A stretch of 64,000 nt of DNA from JBELMB01 sp042088665. Lineage in GTDB: Bacteria; Pseudomonadota; Alphaproteobacteria; Rhodobacterales; Rhodobacteraceae. The stretch spans positions 7,709 to 71,708 of the forward strand of contig JBELMB010000005.1 of NCBI GenBank assembly GCA_042088665.1, written 5' to 3'. Made by a program: the position numbers and the translations under genes. Positions 50,507-58,513 of this stretch are shown here, one piece after another. The notes below the pieces were generated by a model, which did no database searches, was not told where the DNA came from, and saw nothing but the letters and a program-made list of their open reading frames with translations. Numbering within the stretch: position 1 is the first letter of the stretch; each line of letters begins with the position of its first letter.

Positions 50507-51571
50507 TTAGCGCACCCAGCCAGACAGGTTCTCACCGATGACTTCGCTCAGCGCATCGACGTGCGCGGCATCGTCGTTGAGGCAGGGAATATAGGTGAAT
50601 TTTTCCCCTCCGGCCTCTTCAAAGCTCTCTTTGATCTCTTCGTTGATCTCTTCGAGCGTCTCGATGCAGTCAGCGGAAAAGGCAGGCGCGCAGACGGCGA
50701 TGTGCTTCTTGCCATCTTCCTCTGCGAGGCGGGCGACCTCTTCAACGGTGTAGGGCTGCAGCCACTCTTCCGGGCCGAATCGACTCTGGAAGGTGGTGGT
50801 GATTTCCGTCTTGTCCCAGCCCAGACGCTCGCGCAGGAGGCGCGTGGTTTTCTGGCACTGGCAGTGGTACGGATCGCCCTCCATCAGGTAGCGCTTTGGC
50901 ACACCGTGATAGGAACACACGAGGATCTCCGGGCGGCTCTCGGCGCTGGCATAAGCCCGCTCGATCGACTGGGCCAGTGCCTCGATATAGGAGGGATGGT
51001 CGAAGTAGGGGTCGACCACGCGCGCCGTCGGCTGCCATTTCTCGTCCATCAGCGAGCGGAAGAACTGATCGTTTGCCGTGGCAGATGTGGCCCCGGCGTA
51101 ATGCGGGTACAGCGGGAAGAACAGGATCCGACGGCATCCCTTTTCCACCAGCGCGCGCACCTTCGACTTTGTCGACGGGTTGCCGTAGCGCATGCAGAAA
51201 TCCACCTCGACCTGATCGCCATATTCCGCCGCCAGTTTCTCTGCGATCTTGGCGGTCTGCGACTTGGTGATGGTCAACAGCGGGCTTTCATCCGCCTCTT
51301 CGTTCCAGATCGACTTGTAGGCCTCGCCAGAGCTGAACGGACGCTTGGTCAGGATCACCAGTTGCAGCAGCGGCTGCCACAGCCACGGCGAATAGTCGAT
51401 CACACGCCTGTCACTGAGGAACTCGTTCAGATAGCGGCGCATCGACCAATAGTCGTGGTTGTCCGGCGTCCCGAGGTTCGCAAGCAGAATGCCGACCTTG
51501 GCCGGCTTCACCTTTGGGTGGTCGGTCGGGGCAAATGTCGGCTGCACTGCGGCTTTGGTGGCGTCCAGCAT
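50507..51571 (-). CDS. hemH: Ferrochelatase
   Basis: The product (354 residues from ATG 51571) has the ferrochelatase N-terminal segment VGILLANLGTPDNHDYWSMRRYLNEFLSD, the FFPLYPHYAGATSATA segment, and the active-site segment CSYHGVPKRYLMEGDPYHCQCQKT with the catalytic His. Later Cys residues resemble those of iron-sulfur-binding ferrochelatases. It inserts iron into protoporphyrin IX. AGGA lies 8 nt before ATG 51571; an ATG at 51592 would add seven residues. Confidence 0.94.
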   Translation of the reverse strand: MLDATKAAVQPTFAPTDHPKVKPAKVGILLANLGTPDNHDYWSMRRYLNEFLSDRRVIDYSPWLWQPLLQLVILTKRPFSSGEAYKSIWNEEADESPLLTITKSQTAKIAEKLAAEYGDQVEVDFCMRYGNPSTKSKVRALVEKGCRRILFFPLYPHYAGATSATANDQFFRSLMDEKWQPTARVVDPYFDHPSYIEALAQSIERAYASAESRPEILVCSYHGVPKRYLMEGDPYHCQCQKTTRLLRERLGWDKTEITTTFQSRFGPEEWLQPYTVEEVARLAEEDGKKHIAVCAPAFSADCIETLEEINEEIKESFEEAGGEKFTYIPCLNDDAAHVDALSEVIGENLSGWVR

Positions 51572-51628
51572 GGGCGAAGTCCTATGATCCATATGTTCTC
51601 GGGGTACCTATCGCGTTTTTCGCATGGG

Positions 51629-52447
51629 TCAATCTTTCAACGGTGTTTCGGTGGTTCCCAGCGCTTCAGACAGCCTCTGACCGGCGGATCCGGGGCGCAA
51701 TGGCTGTGGCTGGCTCGCATCGGGGGCCCAGCCGGTCAGCGTGATGATCTCGAATCCGGCGGTCACGCGCCCGGTCTGCGCCGTGAAGTTCCGGGAATAA
51801 AGCTCTGTGGCTGTCAGCATCAGGCTGCGCCGGGTAAGATGCCGCACGCGGTCATGCAACGCGTTGCCCTCGCCCATGGCACGCAGGTCCCGCATCAGGT
51901 GCAGGGCGCTCTGGTATTCGACGGTCAGAACATCGCTGTCCGCCACCGGCAGGGCCAGACCCGCGCGTTGCATCAGCGCGCCAAGGTCGCGAATATCCGC
52001 CATGGGCGCCACACGAGGCGACAGACCGCCTGTCACGGCGACTTCGGCCTCGCCCAGCGTCGCGCGCAGTTCGGACAGCGTCTGGCCCCCCAGCGTGAAC
52101 ACCAGCAAGAGCCCGTCAGGTCGCAGCGCATGCCGACACTGGATCAGCTGGCCCACCGGGTCATCGGCCCAGTGCAGGCACATGGCGTGGATCACGAGGT
52201 CATGCGCGCCCGGCGTCAAACCCAGCACATCGCTGTCATCCACACAAAGCGCGTCGCCACGCCAATCCCGCCAGATGTCCGAAAAAGGTGTCACGATCGC
52301 CGGGTTTGTAAACCCTCTGTTAACCATTGTTAGCCGATCTTCGGCGTCATCGCGCGCGGCCTCATGCAGGAACAGCGCGCTGCGATCTGCGCGGGCGCGG
52401 TTGCGGGTCAAGGCGCGGCGGTCGGTCAATCTTGGGGGCGAAGTCAT
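51629..52447 (-). CDS. SAM-dependent methyltransferase (BioC/NDUFAF5-like)
   Basis: The 272-residue product from ATG 52447 opens PRLTDRRALTRNRARA, then has HDLVIHAMCLHWADDPVGQLIQCRHALRPDGLLLVFTLGG, the motif IV region seen in BioC-like and NDUFAF5-like methyltransferases. Motif I is weakly preserved: the usual Gly-rich loop is not obvious near VNRGFTNPAIVTPF. The start codon lies back to back with the comF start (CATATG). The role is uncertain; in this clade the gene is usually next to comF. Confidence 0.8.
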   Translation of the reverse strand: MTSPPRLTDRRALTRNRARADRSALFLHEAARDDAEDRLTMVNRGFTNPAIVTPFSDIWRDWRGDALCVDDSDVLGLTPGAHDLVIHAMCLHWADDPVGQLIQCRHALRPDGLLLVFTLGGQTLSELRATLGEAEVAVTGGLSPRVAPMADIRDLGALMQRAGLALPVADSDVLTVEYQSALHLMRDLRAMGEGNALHDRVRHLTRRSLMLTATELYSRNFTAQTGRVTAGFEIITLTGWAPDASQPQPLRPGSAGQRLSEALGTTETPLKD

Positions 52448-53191
52448 ATGCGAGCAGATAGGATCTGGGCGGCCGGGATGCAAACGCTTGTGCAGCTTGT
52501 CTATCCGCCACGCTGCCTGTCCTGCGGTGGTCTCGTTGAGACGGATTTCGGCCTGTGCACCGATTGCTGGCGCGACACGCCTTTTGTCGCCGGGCTGGCC
52601 TGCGATCTTTGCGGTGTGCCGCTGCCCGGTCAATCGGACACGGCTGAGCACTGCGACGAATGCCTGACGACTCCACGTCCGTGGCGGCATGGCCGTGCGG
52701 CCTTGCTCTACAAGGACAAGGCGCGCCGGTTGGTTCTGGGTCTGAAGCACGGGGATCGTCACGACATTGCCCGCCCCGCGGCGCTCTGGATGGCGCGCGT
52801 CGCGCGGGATCTTGCCGTACCCGACACGCTGGTGGTTCCGATTCCGCTGCATCTGCACCGCCACATGGCGCGCCGTTTCAATCAGGCCGCCCTTCTGGCA
52901 GAGGCACTCGCCGGGGAACTGGGCCTCGACTGGTGTCCGGATGCTCTGGAACGGTTCGAATCCACTCCGCGGCTGGAAGGCAAATCGCGCGAAGAACGGT
53001 TCGAAACGCTCGCGGGCCGCATCGCGGTGTCGTCCTGGCGCACAGAGATGGTGCAGGGACGACGGGTCTTGCTGGTGGATGATGTGATGACCTCCGGCGC
53101 GACGCTCGCCGCCGCCGCGGAGGCCTGTCTTGCAGCAGGCGCATCAGAGGTTTGCGTCACGGTGCTGGCGCGCGCCGCCAAAGATCCCTAA
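52448..53191 (+). CDS. comF: ComF-family phosphoribosyltransferase-like protein
   Basis: The 247-residue product has an N-terminal zinc-finger-like double CxxC (YPPRCLSCGG, LCTDCW, then CDLCGVPL and HCDECL) and a C-terminal PRTase domain with VPIPLHLHRHMARRFNQAALLAEALA and the PRPP loop VLLVDDVMTSGATLAAAAE near residue 208. ComF is needed for DNA uptake in transformable bacteria; elsewhere its role is unclear. The start could be ATG 52448 or ATG 52478. The latter better fits the usual short N-terminus. Confidence 0.9.
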   Translation: MRADRIWAAGMQTLVQLVYPPRCLSCGGLVETDFGLCTDCWRDTPFVAGLACDLCGVPLPGQSDTAEHCDECLTTPRPWRHGRAALLYKDKARRLVLGLKHGDRHDIARPAALWMARVARDLAVPDTLVVPIPLHLHRHMARRFNQAALLAEALAGELGLDWCPDALERFESTPRLEGKSREERFETLAGRIAVSSWRTEMVQGRRVLLVDDVMTSGATLAAAAEACLAAGASEVCVTVLARAAKDP

Positions 53192-53231
53192 GTCTACCCT
53201 CGACGGGCCAACCGCCCCAAAGGAGTGCACC

Positions 53232-53489
53232 ATGCCATCAGTCGAGATCTATTCCTCCCCGCTTTGTGGGTTCTGTCACGCGGCCAAGCGCCTGCTGTCC
53301 TCCAAGGGTGTGCAGTTCTCCGAGGTCAATATCCTTGCAGAACCGGGTCGCCGGTCCGAGATGATGGACCGTGCCAATGGCCGCCACACCGTGCCGCAGA
53401 TCTTCATCGGTGAAATCCACGTGGGCGGCTATGATGATCTGGCGGCGCTGGAACAGCAGGGCAAGCTGGACCCGCTGTTGGCCGGGTGA
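53232..53489 (+). CDS. grxC: Glutaredoxin 3
   Basis: The 85-residue product has the glutaredoxin fold with active site CGFC in YSSPLCGFCHAAKRLL at about residues 12-15, then the cis-proline loop TVPQIFIGEIHVGGYDDL. The usual GrxC active site is CPYC, so the second and third residues differ, but both cysteines are kept. It reduces protein disulfides with glutathione. AAGGAG lies upstream. Its stop overlaps the start of the next frame (TGATG). Confidence 0.93.
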   Translation: MPSVEIYSSPLCGFCHAAKRLLSSKGVQFSEVNILAEPGRRSEMMDRANGRHTVPQIFIGEIHVGGYDDLAALEQQGKLDPLLAG

Positions 53490-53758
53490 TGCGCGCCGCG
53501 CTCATCCCTGTAGCGTCTCTGGACGCGCCCAAAGAGAACGACGTCGGCCTTAGCGCCGCTTTGCAGGTCCGTGCGCAAGCCGAAGGCACCAGAATTCCTC
53601 TGTCGCCCTGTCGCGAAGCCCCTGTCGACGCCGGCACGGCGCCAGTTGCGCTCGGTGCTGGACTCAACCGGACACAGTTGGCTCAGTGGCGTCGCAAGAT
53701 GCCCCCGTTGACCCGTGTCCGCGGCTTTGAGGACCCGACCTTCGGCGGTTCGACATGA
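53489..53758 (+). pseudogene. Internally deleted remnant of a carbon-nitrogen hydrolase gene
   Basis: The 89-residue frame begins MRAALIPVASLDAPKEN, like the nitrilase-superfamily start MRAALxQxxSxDxPxEN. It ends DAGTAPVA...LAQWRRKMPPLTRVRGFEDP, like that family's C-terminal segment (DAGTEPG ... RRRVPSLTHDR). About 190 residues between them, including the catalytic Glu-Lys-Cys, are missing. The frame stays open and overlaps grxC (TGATG) and marR (ATGA) at its ends, so the deletion kept translational coupling. The likeness is from memory of the family, not an alignment. It could still be a small real protein. Confidence 0.6.
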
Positions 53759-54186
53759 GCGACACCAGCAACCTTGCGATTTCACTCTTCAGTGAATTGC
53801 TGACGGCAGATCAACTCCTGCGTGCCCGGCTGACCAAGGTGCTGCCGAATCGGATGGAGATCTCGCATTTCTCTGTCCTCAACCAATTGGCCCGAGGCGG
53901 CGAGAAAAGCCCGTCGCAACTCGCCCGCGCGTTCCATGTCACGCGTGGGGCGATGACCAATACGCTCTTGAAACTGGAAATCGCCGGTTACGTGCACATT
54001 CGACCCGATTGGGATGATGCGCGCCGCAAGATGGTCTCGATCTCGCCCGCGGGCAAATCCGCCCGCGATGCGGCGCTCGCAGCGATCACCCCAATGATTG
54101 ACGAGGTCATGGCAGATCTCGGCACAGACAAGGTCCGCGCTGCCCTTCCCGTCCTCCGTGAGCTTCGCGTCCGCCTCGAGGGTTGA
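53755..54186 (+). CDS. MarR-family transcriptional regulator
   Basis: The 143-residue product has the MarR winged-helix pattern: ISHFSVLNQLARGGEKSPSQLARAFHVTRGAMTNTLLKLEIAGYVHIRPDWDDARRKMVSISPAGKSARDAA. The DDARRK wing and the dimer helices at both ends are present. It probably controls a nearby or distant operon in response to a small ligand; the target is unknown. Its ATG overlaps the stop of the upstream remnant. The repeated element copy 2 follows its stop. Confidence 0.9.
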   Translation: MSDTSNLAISLFSELLTADQLLRARLTKVLPNRMEISHFSVLNQLARGGEKSPSQLARAFHVTRGAMTNTLLKLEIAGYVHIRPDWDDARRKMVSISPAGKSARDAALAAITPMIDEVMADLGTDKVRAALPVLRELRVRLEG

Positions 54187-54199
54187 CGCCACCTCTGGT

Positions 54200-54247
54200 T
54201 TCTCTGTTTCAAAAATACTCAAAAGGGGGTCTGTGGGCACAGCCCCC
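54200..54247 (-). repeat. Hairpin plus 24-nt repeated tail, copy 2
   Basis: On the minus strand, 36 nt past the ubiG stop, a hairpin (GGGGG...CCCCC arms at 54225-54247 with an inner CTGT/ACAG stem) leads into the 24-nt tail at 54200-54223 that is identical to copy 1 at 45934-45957. The order, hairpin then AT-rich tail, is the same in both copies. Confidence 0.7.
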
Positions 54248-54282
54248 AGCCGGTCGACGCGCGTCAGCGCGGCGAAACGACC

Positions 54283-55020
54283 TCACTCCGGTTTCAGCGC
54301 GGCCGTCACATAGTTCACCGAAAGGTCCCGATCCGACAGCTTCCAACCCCATGTCACCGGGTTGAAGACAAAGCCCTTGCGATCCACCGGATCCATACCT
54401 GCCTGCCGGATAAATCCATAAAGCTCGTCTGGCGTGATGAACTTCTTCCACTCATGTGTGCCCTTGGGCAGCCAGCGCATCACATATTCTGCGCCGACGA
54501 TGGCCATGGCAAAACTCTTGGCATTGCGATTGATCGTGGAGCAGATGTGCAAACCGCCGGGTCTCAGCAGCGCATGGCAGGCATTCAGGTAAAGCTGCGG
54601 ATCGGCCACGTGCTCCACGACTTCCATGTTCAACACGGCGTCAAACTGCTCCCCGGCGTCCGCCATGGCTTCGGCGGTGGTGTGGCGATAGTCGATCTCC
54701 AGCCCGGATTGGGCCGCATGGGCGCTTGCCACGGGGATGTTGCGCGCTGCTGCGTCCACGCCCACGACCTCGGCCCCAAGCCGCGCCATCGGTTCGCACA
54801 GCAACCCCCCACCACAGCCGATGTCGAGAATGCGCAGACCGGCGAAGGGCATTGGCGTGCCAAGGTCCCGATCAAACTCCCCCGCGATCTGCGTGGTGAT
54901 ATAGTCCAGACGGCAGGGGTTCAGCATGTGCAGAGGCTTGAACTTGCCGTTTGGATCCCACCATTCTGCCGCCATGGCTTCGAATTTGGCAATCTCACCT
55001 GCGTCGACAGTGGTTGTCAT
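54283..55020 (-). CDS. ubiG: Ubiquinone biosynthesis O-methyltransferase
   Basis: The 245-residue product has the UbiG opening IAKFEAMAAEWWDPNGKFKPLHMLNPCRLDYI, SAM motif I in LRILDIGCGGGLLCEPMARLGAEVVGVD near residue 61, and the membrane-binding insert NRNAKSFAMAIVGAEYVMRWLPKGTHEWKKFITP. It carries out both O-methylations of ubiquinone synthesis. I chose ATG 55020, with GGGGAAA upstream; the start at 55032 would add four residues. It is divergent from the iminopeptidase gene. Confidence 0.95.
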   Translation of the reverse strand: MTTTVDAGEIAKFEAMAAEWWDPNGKFKPLHMLNPCRLDYITTQIAGEFDRDLGTPMPFAGLRILDIGCGGGLLCEPMARLGAEVVGVDAAARNIPVASAHAAQSGLEIDYRHTTAEAMADAGEQFDAVLNMEVVEHVADPQLYLNACHALLRPGGLHICSTINRNAKSFAMAIVGAEYVMRWLPKGTHEWKKFITPDELYGFIRQAGMDPVDRKGFVFNPVTWGWKLSDRDLSVNYVTAALKPE

Positions 55021-55067
55021 GACTTTCCCCATGGTCTTTTTGTCCCTACAGCCAATATAGATTTGTT

Positions 55068-56066
55068 ATGGACAAAATCCCGGGCCAAAAACGCGCAGTT
55101 CAGTATCTCTACCCTGCCATCGATCCCTTCGATCAGAGGGTGCTCGATGTCGGAGACGGTCATCGCATCTACGTCGAACAATGTGGTGCGCCGGACGGTC
55201 TGCCCGTGATCGTCCTGCATGGCGGGCCGGGTGGCGGCTGCAGCCCGGCGATGCGGCGTTACTTCAACCCCAAGGTCTTTCGCGTCGTGCTCTTTGATCA
55301 ACGCGGCTGCGGGCGGTCACGGCCGCATGCCAGCGTGTCGAACAACACGACATGGGATCTTGTCGCGGACATCGAACGCATACGCACCACGCTGGACATT
55401 GACCGCGCCATTGTCTTTGGCGGCAGTTGGGGGGCAACGCTTGCGCTGGTCTATGCACTGACCCATCCGGACCGTGTCCGCCAGCTGGTGTTGCGCGGTG
55501 TCTTCATGATGACCCAGGCCGAGCTCGACTGGTTCTATGGCGGCGGCGCGGGACAGTTCTGGCCGGAGCCTTGGGCGCGCTTTGTCGACATGGTGCCCGA
55601 AGACGAACGCGGCGACCTGATCGAGGCCTATGCCCGCAGGCTCTTTTGTGGCGATCTGCGCACAGAGACGCGCTTTGCCCAGGCCTGGTCCGCATGGGAA
55701 AACGCGCTGGCGTCGGTCTATTCGAACGGCAATGGCGGCGAAGCGCCCGGTGAATACGCCCGTGCCTTCGCCCGGCTAGAGAACCACTACTTCACGAACC
55801 GTGGATTTCTTGAGCAAGACGGTTGGATATTGAACAATGTCCACAAATTGCACGGGACGCCCGGTGTGATCGTTCAGGGCCGGTACGACATGATCTGTCC
55901 GCCGCGGCGGGCCTGGGAACTGGCGCAGGCCTGGCCAGATGCCGACCTGCGCATGATCCGGAACGCCGGTCATGCCCTGTCCGAACCGGGGATCAGCGCC
56001 GAACTGGTGCGCGCGATGGATGATATTGCCCAGAGAGAGGGTTTACATACGCCTATCAGCCGTTAA
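55068..56066 (+). CDS. pip: Proline iminopeptidase
   Basis: The 332-residue alpha/beta-hydrolase has the oxyanion motif VLHGGPGGGCSPAMRRYF near residue 48, the nucleophile Ser in FGGSWGATLAL near residue 110, and the catalytic His in NAGHALSEPG near residue 302. It releases N-terminal proline from peptides. It lies 39 nt upstream of a peptide-type ABC importer, which could supply such peptides; co-transcription is plausible but not shown. Confidence 0.92.
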   Translation: MDKIPGQKRAVQYLYPAIDPFDQRVLDVGDGHRIYVEQCGAPDGLPVIVLHGGPGGGCSPAMRRYFNPKVFRVVLFDQRGCGRSRPHASVSNNTTWDLVADIERIRTTLDIDRAIVFGGSWGATLALVYALTHPDRVRQLVLRGVFMMTQAELDWFYGGGAGQFWPEPWARFVDMVPEDERGDLIEAYARRLFCGDLRTETRFAQAWSAWENALASVYSNGNGGEAPGEYARAFARLENHYFTNRGFLEQDGWILNNVHKLHGTPGVIVQGRYDMICPPRRAWELAQAWPDADLRMIRNAGHALSEPGISAELVRAMDDIAQREGLHTPISR

Positions 56067-56105
56067 CCTCGGATTTACAAAAGCAACAACAGACCGACAG
56101 GGAAC

Positions 56106-57095
56106 GTGCACCCAGTACTGCGTATCATACTGACCCGCCTCGCATTGGGGGTTCTGACACTTCTGGTTGTGTCCATCGTGATTTTCGGCGCGGTTAATCT
56201 GCTTCCCGGGGATTTTGCACAGGCCATTCTCGGGCAAGGTGCCACAGACGAAGCCGTCGCCGCCATCCGTGCGGACCTCGGTCTCAACGATCCCTTCTTT
56301 GTGCGCTACCTCGACTGGCTGGGCGCGCTGATGCGCGGCGATCTCGGGTTCTCTTACTCGCAATTGATGTTTGCCGCGAATATGGGTGGCGACCAGTTGA
56401 TCCCGATCACCGAACAGATCGCACCGCGCTTCTACAACACCATGTTCCTTGCCGGGCTGACCGCGGTGATCGCCGTGCCTCTGTCGCTGTTTGTTGGCGT
56501 GCTGGCGGCGCTGTATCGCGGGTCCGTGTTCGACCGGGCCGCGAACATCACCACCTTGAGCTCGATCTCCAGCCCGGAGTTCTTTCTCGCCTATGTGCTG
56601 ATCCTCTTTCTTGCGGTGAACGGACAGGTCTTGCCCTCGCTCGCATCCGTCACGCCGGAGATGGGATTGGGCGAGCGGATTTATAACTCGCTCCTGCCCG
56701 CGCTGACGCTGACGCTGGTTGTGACGGCTCATATGATGCGCATGACGCGCGCTGCGATCATCAACCTTCTGGCCTCTCCCTATATCGAGATGGCCCGCCT
56801 GAAAGGCATGAAGCCGATGCGCGTGATCGTCAAACACGCGCTGCCCAACGCCTTGGCGCCGATCATCAACGTCATCGCCCTGAACCTCGCGTATCTGATC
56901 ACGGGTGTCGTCGTGGTCGAAGTGGTCTTTGCCTATCCGGGTATCGGCAATCTGTTCGTGGATGCGGTGCGCACGCGGGACATCCCCGTGGTGCAGATCT
57001 GCTGTCTGATCTTTGCGGGGGCGTATATCCTGCTGAACCTGACCGCTGACATCATGTCGATCGTGTCGAACCCGCGTCTGAGGCATCCGAAATGA
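56106..57095 (+). CDS. Peptide/nickel-type ABC transporter permease 1 (DppB family)
   Basis: The 329-residue product begins with a membrane helix (RIILTRLALGVLTLLVVSIVIFGAVNLLPGD) and has six helices and the DppB loop ATDEAVAAIRADLGLNDPFFVRYLDWLGALMRGDLGFS. The ATPase-contact EAA loop is EMARLKGMKPMRVIVKHALPNAL near residue 225. It forms one half of the inner-membrane channel. The start is GTG 56106 with only a weak ribosome-binding site. It overlaps the second permease gene by 4 nt. Confidence 0.9.
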   Translation: MHPVLRIILTRLALGVLTLLVVSIVIFGAVNLLPGDFAQAILGQGATDEAVAAIRADLGLNDPFFVRYLDWLGALMRGDLGFSYSQLMFAANMGGDQLIPITEQIAPRFYNTMFLAGLTAVIAVPLSLFVGVLAALYRGSVFDRAANITTLSSISSPEFFLAYVLILFLAVNGQVLPSLASVTPEMGLGERIYNSLLPALTLTLVVTAHMMRMTRAAIINLLASPYIEMARLKGMKPMRVIVKHALPNALAPIINVIALNLAYLITGVVVVEVVFAYPGIGNLFVDAVRTRDIPVVQICCLIFAGAYILLNLTADIMSIVSNPRLRHPK

Positions 57096-58450
57096 GCCGG
57101 TCCCTCGTGATGCCCGCCTCCGCTCTGGTGATCCTGCTGGTCGTGCTGTTCGACCGGACAAGCGGCGCTGGGATCCTGTCCGCGCTTCTCGGAGTGCTGC
57201 AAGCCATCATGCTGCCGTTCGAGGCCATCGTGGCCGTGCTGACGCCGCTGACCTCGGCGCTGGGCATGTTCAAATGGGTGCTTTACGCCGGTGTGGTCAT
57301 CGGGGGCGGCTATGGCCTGCGTCTGGTGATGCAGAAAGCGACCGGCGACACGCCCTTCTGGCGCGACATGACGCTGTCGACGGCGGCGGGTTATGTGTTT
57401 GCCGTCCTGGCCGTCTTGGTGGTGCTCTTTACCTACAGCCGCAGCTTTTCCTCGCTGGGCGGGATGCCGGACACCTACTTCTTTTTCCGGCTGGCGGTGC
57501 ACTTCCTCGCCTTTGCCGCGATTGCCGCGATCCTGTTCAAGCAGCTGGGCGAATGGGTCGGCACAGCGGCCTCGCGCAAGCTGTTCCGGCAAATGCCGGG
57601 AACGGCCGCTTTTGGTATCCTGATCATCATCTGCTACACGATTGCCGCTATCTTTGCTGCGTGGATTGCGCCGCATGGGCAGGAAACGATCTTTGAAAAA
57701 GCCAACGTCATTCCGCTGGTGCCAGAGGCGCTGGGCGGTTTGCCTGAATTCCCGCTGGGCACGGACCAGATCGGACGCGATATCCTCTCGCGCCTGATCT
57801 ACGGTGCGCAGAACACCGTGGGCATTGCCTTTGTCACCACCGTTCTGGCGTTTTTCCTTGGCGTGACCGGCGGCTTTCTGGCGGCGGTCCTGCGTGGCTG
57901 GGTCGATCAGGCGCTGAGCCGGCTGGTGGATGTGCTGATGGCCATCCCGGCGCTGATCTTTGCCCTGCTGTTGATCACTGCCGCCTCGTCGTTGTTCCAG
58001 GGGTCGGCGCTGACCGTGGCGATGATCGTGATCATCGCGGTGATCGATTCGACCCGCGTGTTCCGACTGGCCCGCGCCGTTGGCATGAACATCGTCGTGA
58101 TGGACTACATCGAGGCAGCCAAGCTGCGCGGTGAAGGGCTGAGCTATCTCATTTTCCGCGAGATCCTGCCAAATGCCACTGCGCCCTTGCTGGCAGAGTT
58201 CGGATTGCGGTTCTGCTTTGTCTTCCTGACCGTGGCGGCGCTAAGCTTCCTCGGGTTGGGCATCCAGCCGCCGCTGGCGGATTGGGGCACCATGGTGAAG
58301 GATCTCGGCCAGTTCGTGAACTATGCTGCCTTCCTGCCGCAATACGCGATGCTGCCGCTCTTGCCCGCGGGTGCGATTGCGCTGCTGACCGTGGCGGTGA
58401 ACTTTGTTGTCGACTGGATGTTGCAGCGCAGCTCGGGGCTGAAGGAATGA
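57092..58450 (+). CDS. Peptide-type ABC transporter permease 2 (DppC family) with long N-terminal membrane extension
   Basis: The 452-residue product is about 150 residues longer than usual DppC proteins. The extra N-terminal part (about 1-165) has four or five hydrophobic segments and no motif I recognise. The normal permease begins at the MPGTAAFGILIIICYTIAAIFAAWIAP helix and includes FPLGTDQIGRDILSRLIYGAQNT and the EAA loop DYIEAAKLRGEGLSYLIFREILPNATAP near residue 345. It pairs with permease 1 (ATGA overlap). Confidence 0.9.
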   Translation: MSRSLVMPASALVILLVVLFDRTSGAGILSALLGVLQAIMLPFEAIVAVLTPLTSALGMFKWVLYAGVVIGGGYGLRLVMQKATGDTPFWRDMTLSTAAGYVFAVLAVLVVLFTYSRSFSSLGGMPDTYFFFRLAVHFLAFAAIAAILFKQLGEWVGTAASRKLFRQMPGTAAFGILIIICYTIAAIFAAWIAPHGQETIFEKANVIPLVPEALGGLPEFPLGTDQIGRDILSRLIYGAQNTVGIAFVTTVLAFFLGVTGGFLAAVLRGWVDQALSRLVDVLMAIPALIFALLLITAASSLFQGSALTVAMIVIIAVIDSTRVFRLARAVGMNIVVMDYIEAAKLRGEGLSYLIFREILPNATAPLLAEFGLRFCFVFLTVAALSFLGLGIQPPLADWGTMVKDLGQFVNYAAFLPQYAMLPLLPAGAIALLTVAVNFVVDWMLQRSSGLKE

Positions 58451-58513
58451 ACCGGGCGCTTGCGGCCTGCTGGGCCAGACCGGGTTGCGCCCGCCGCAGT
58501 TGGGAGATGTGCC

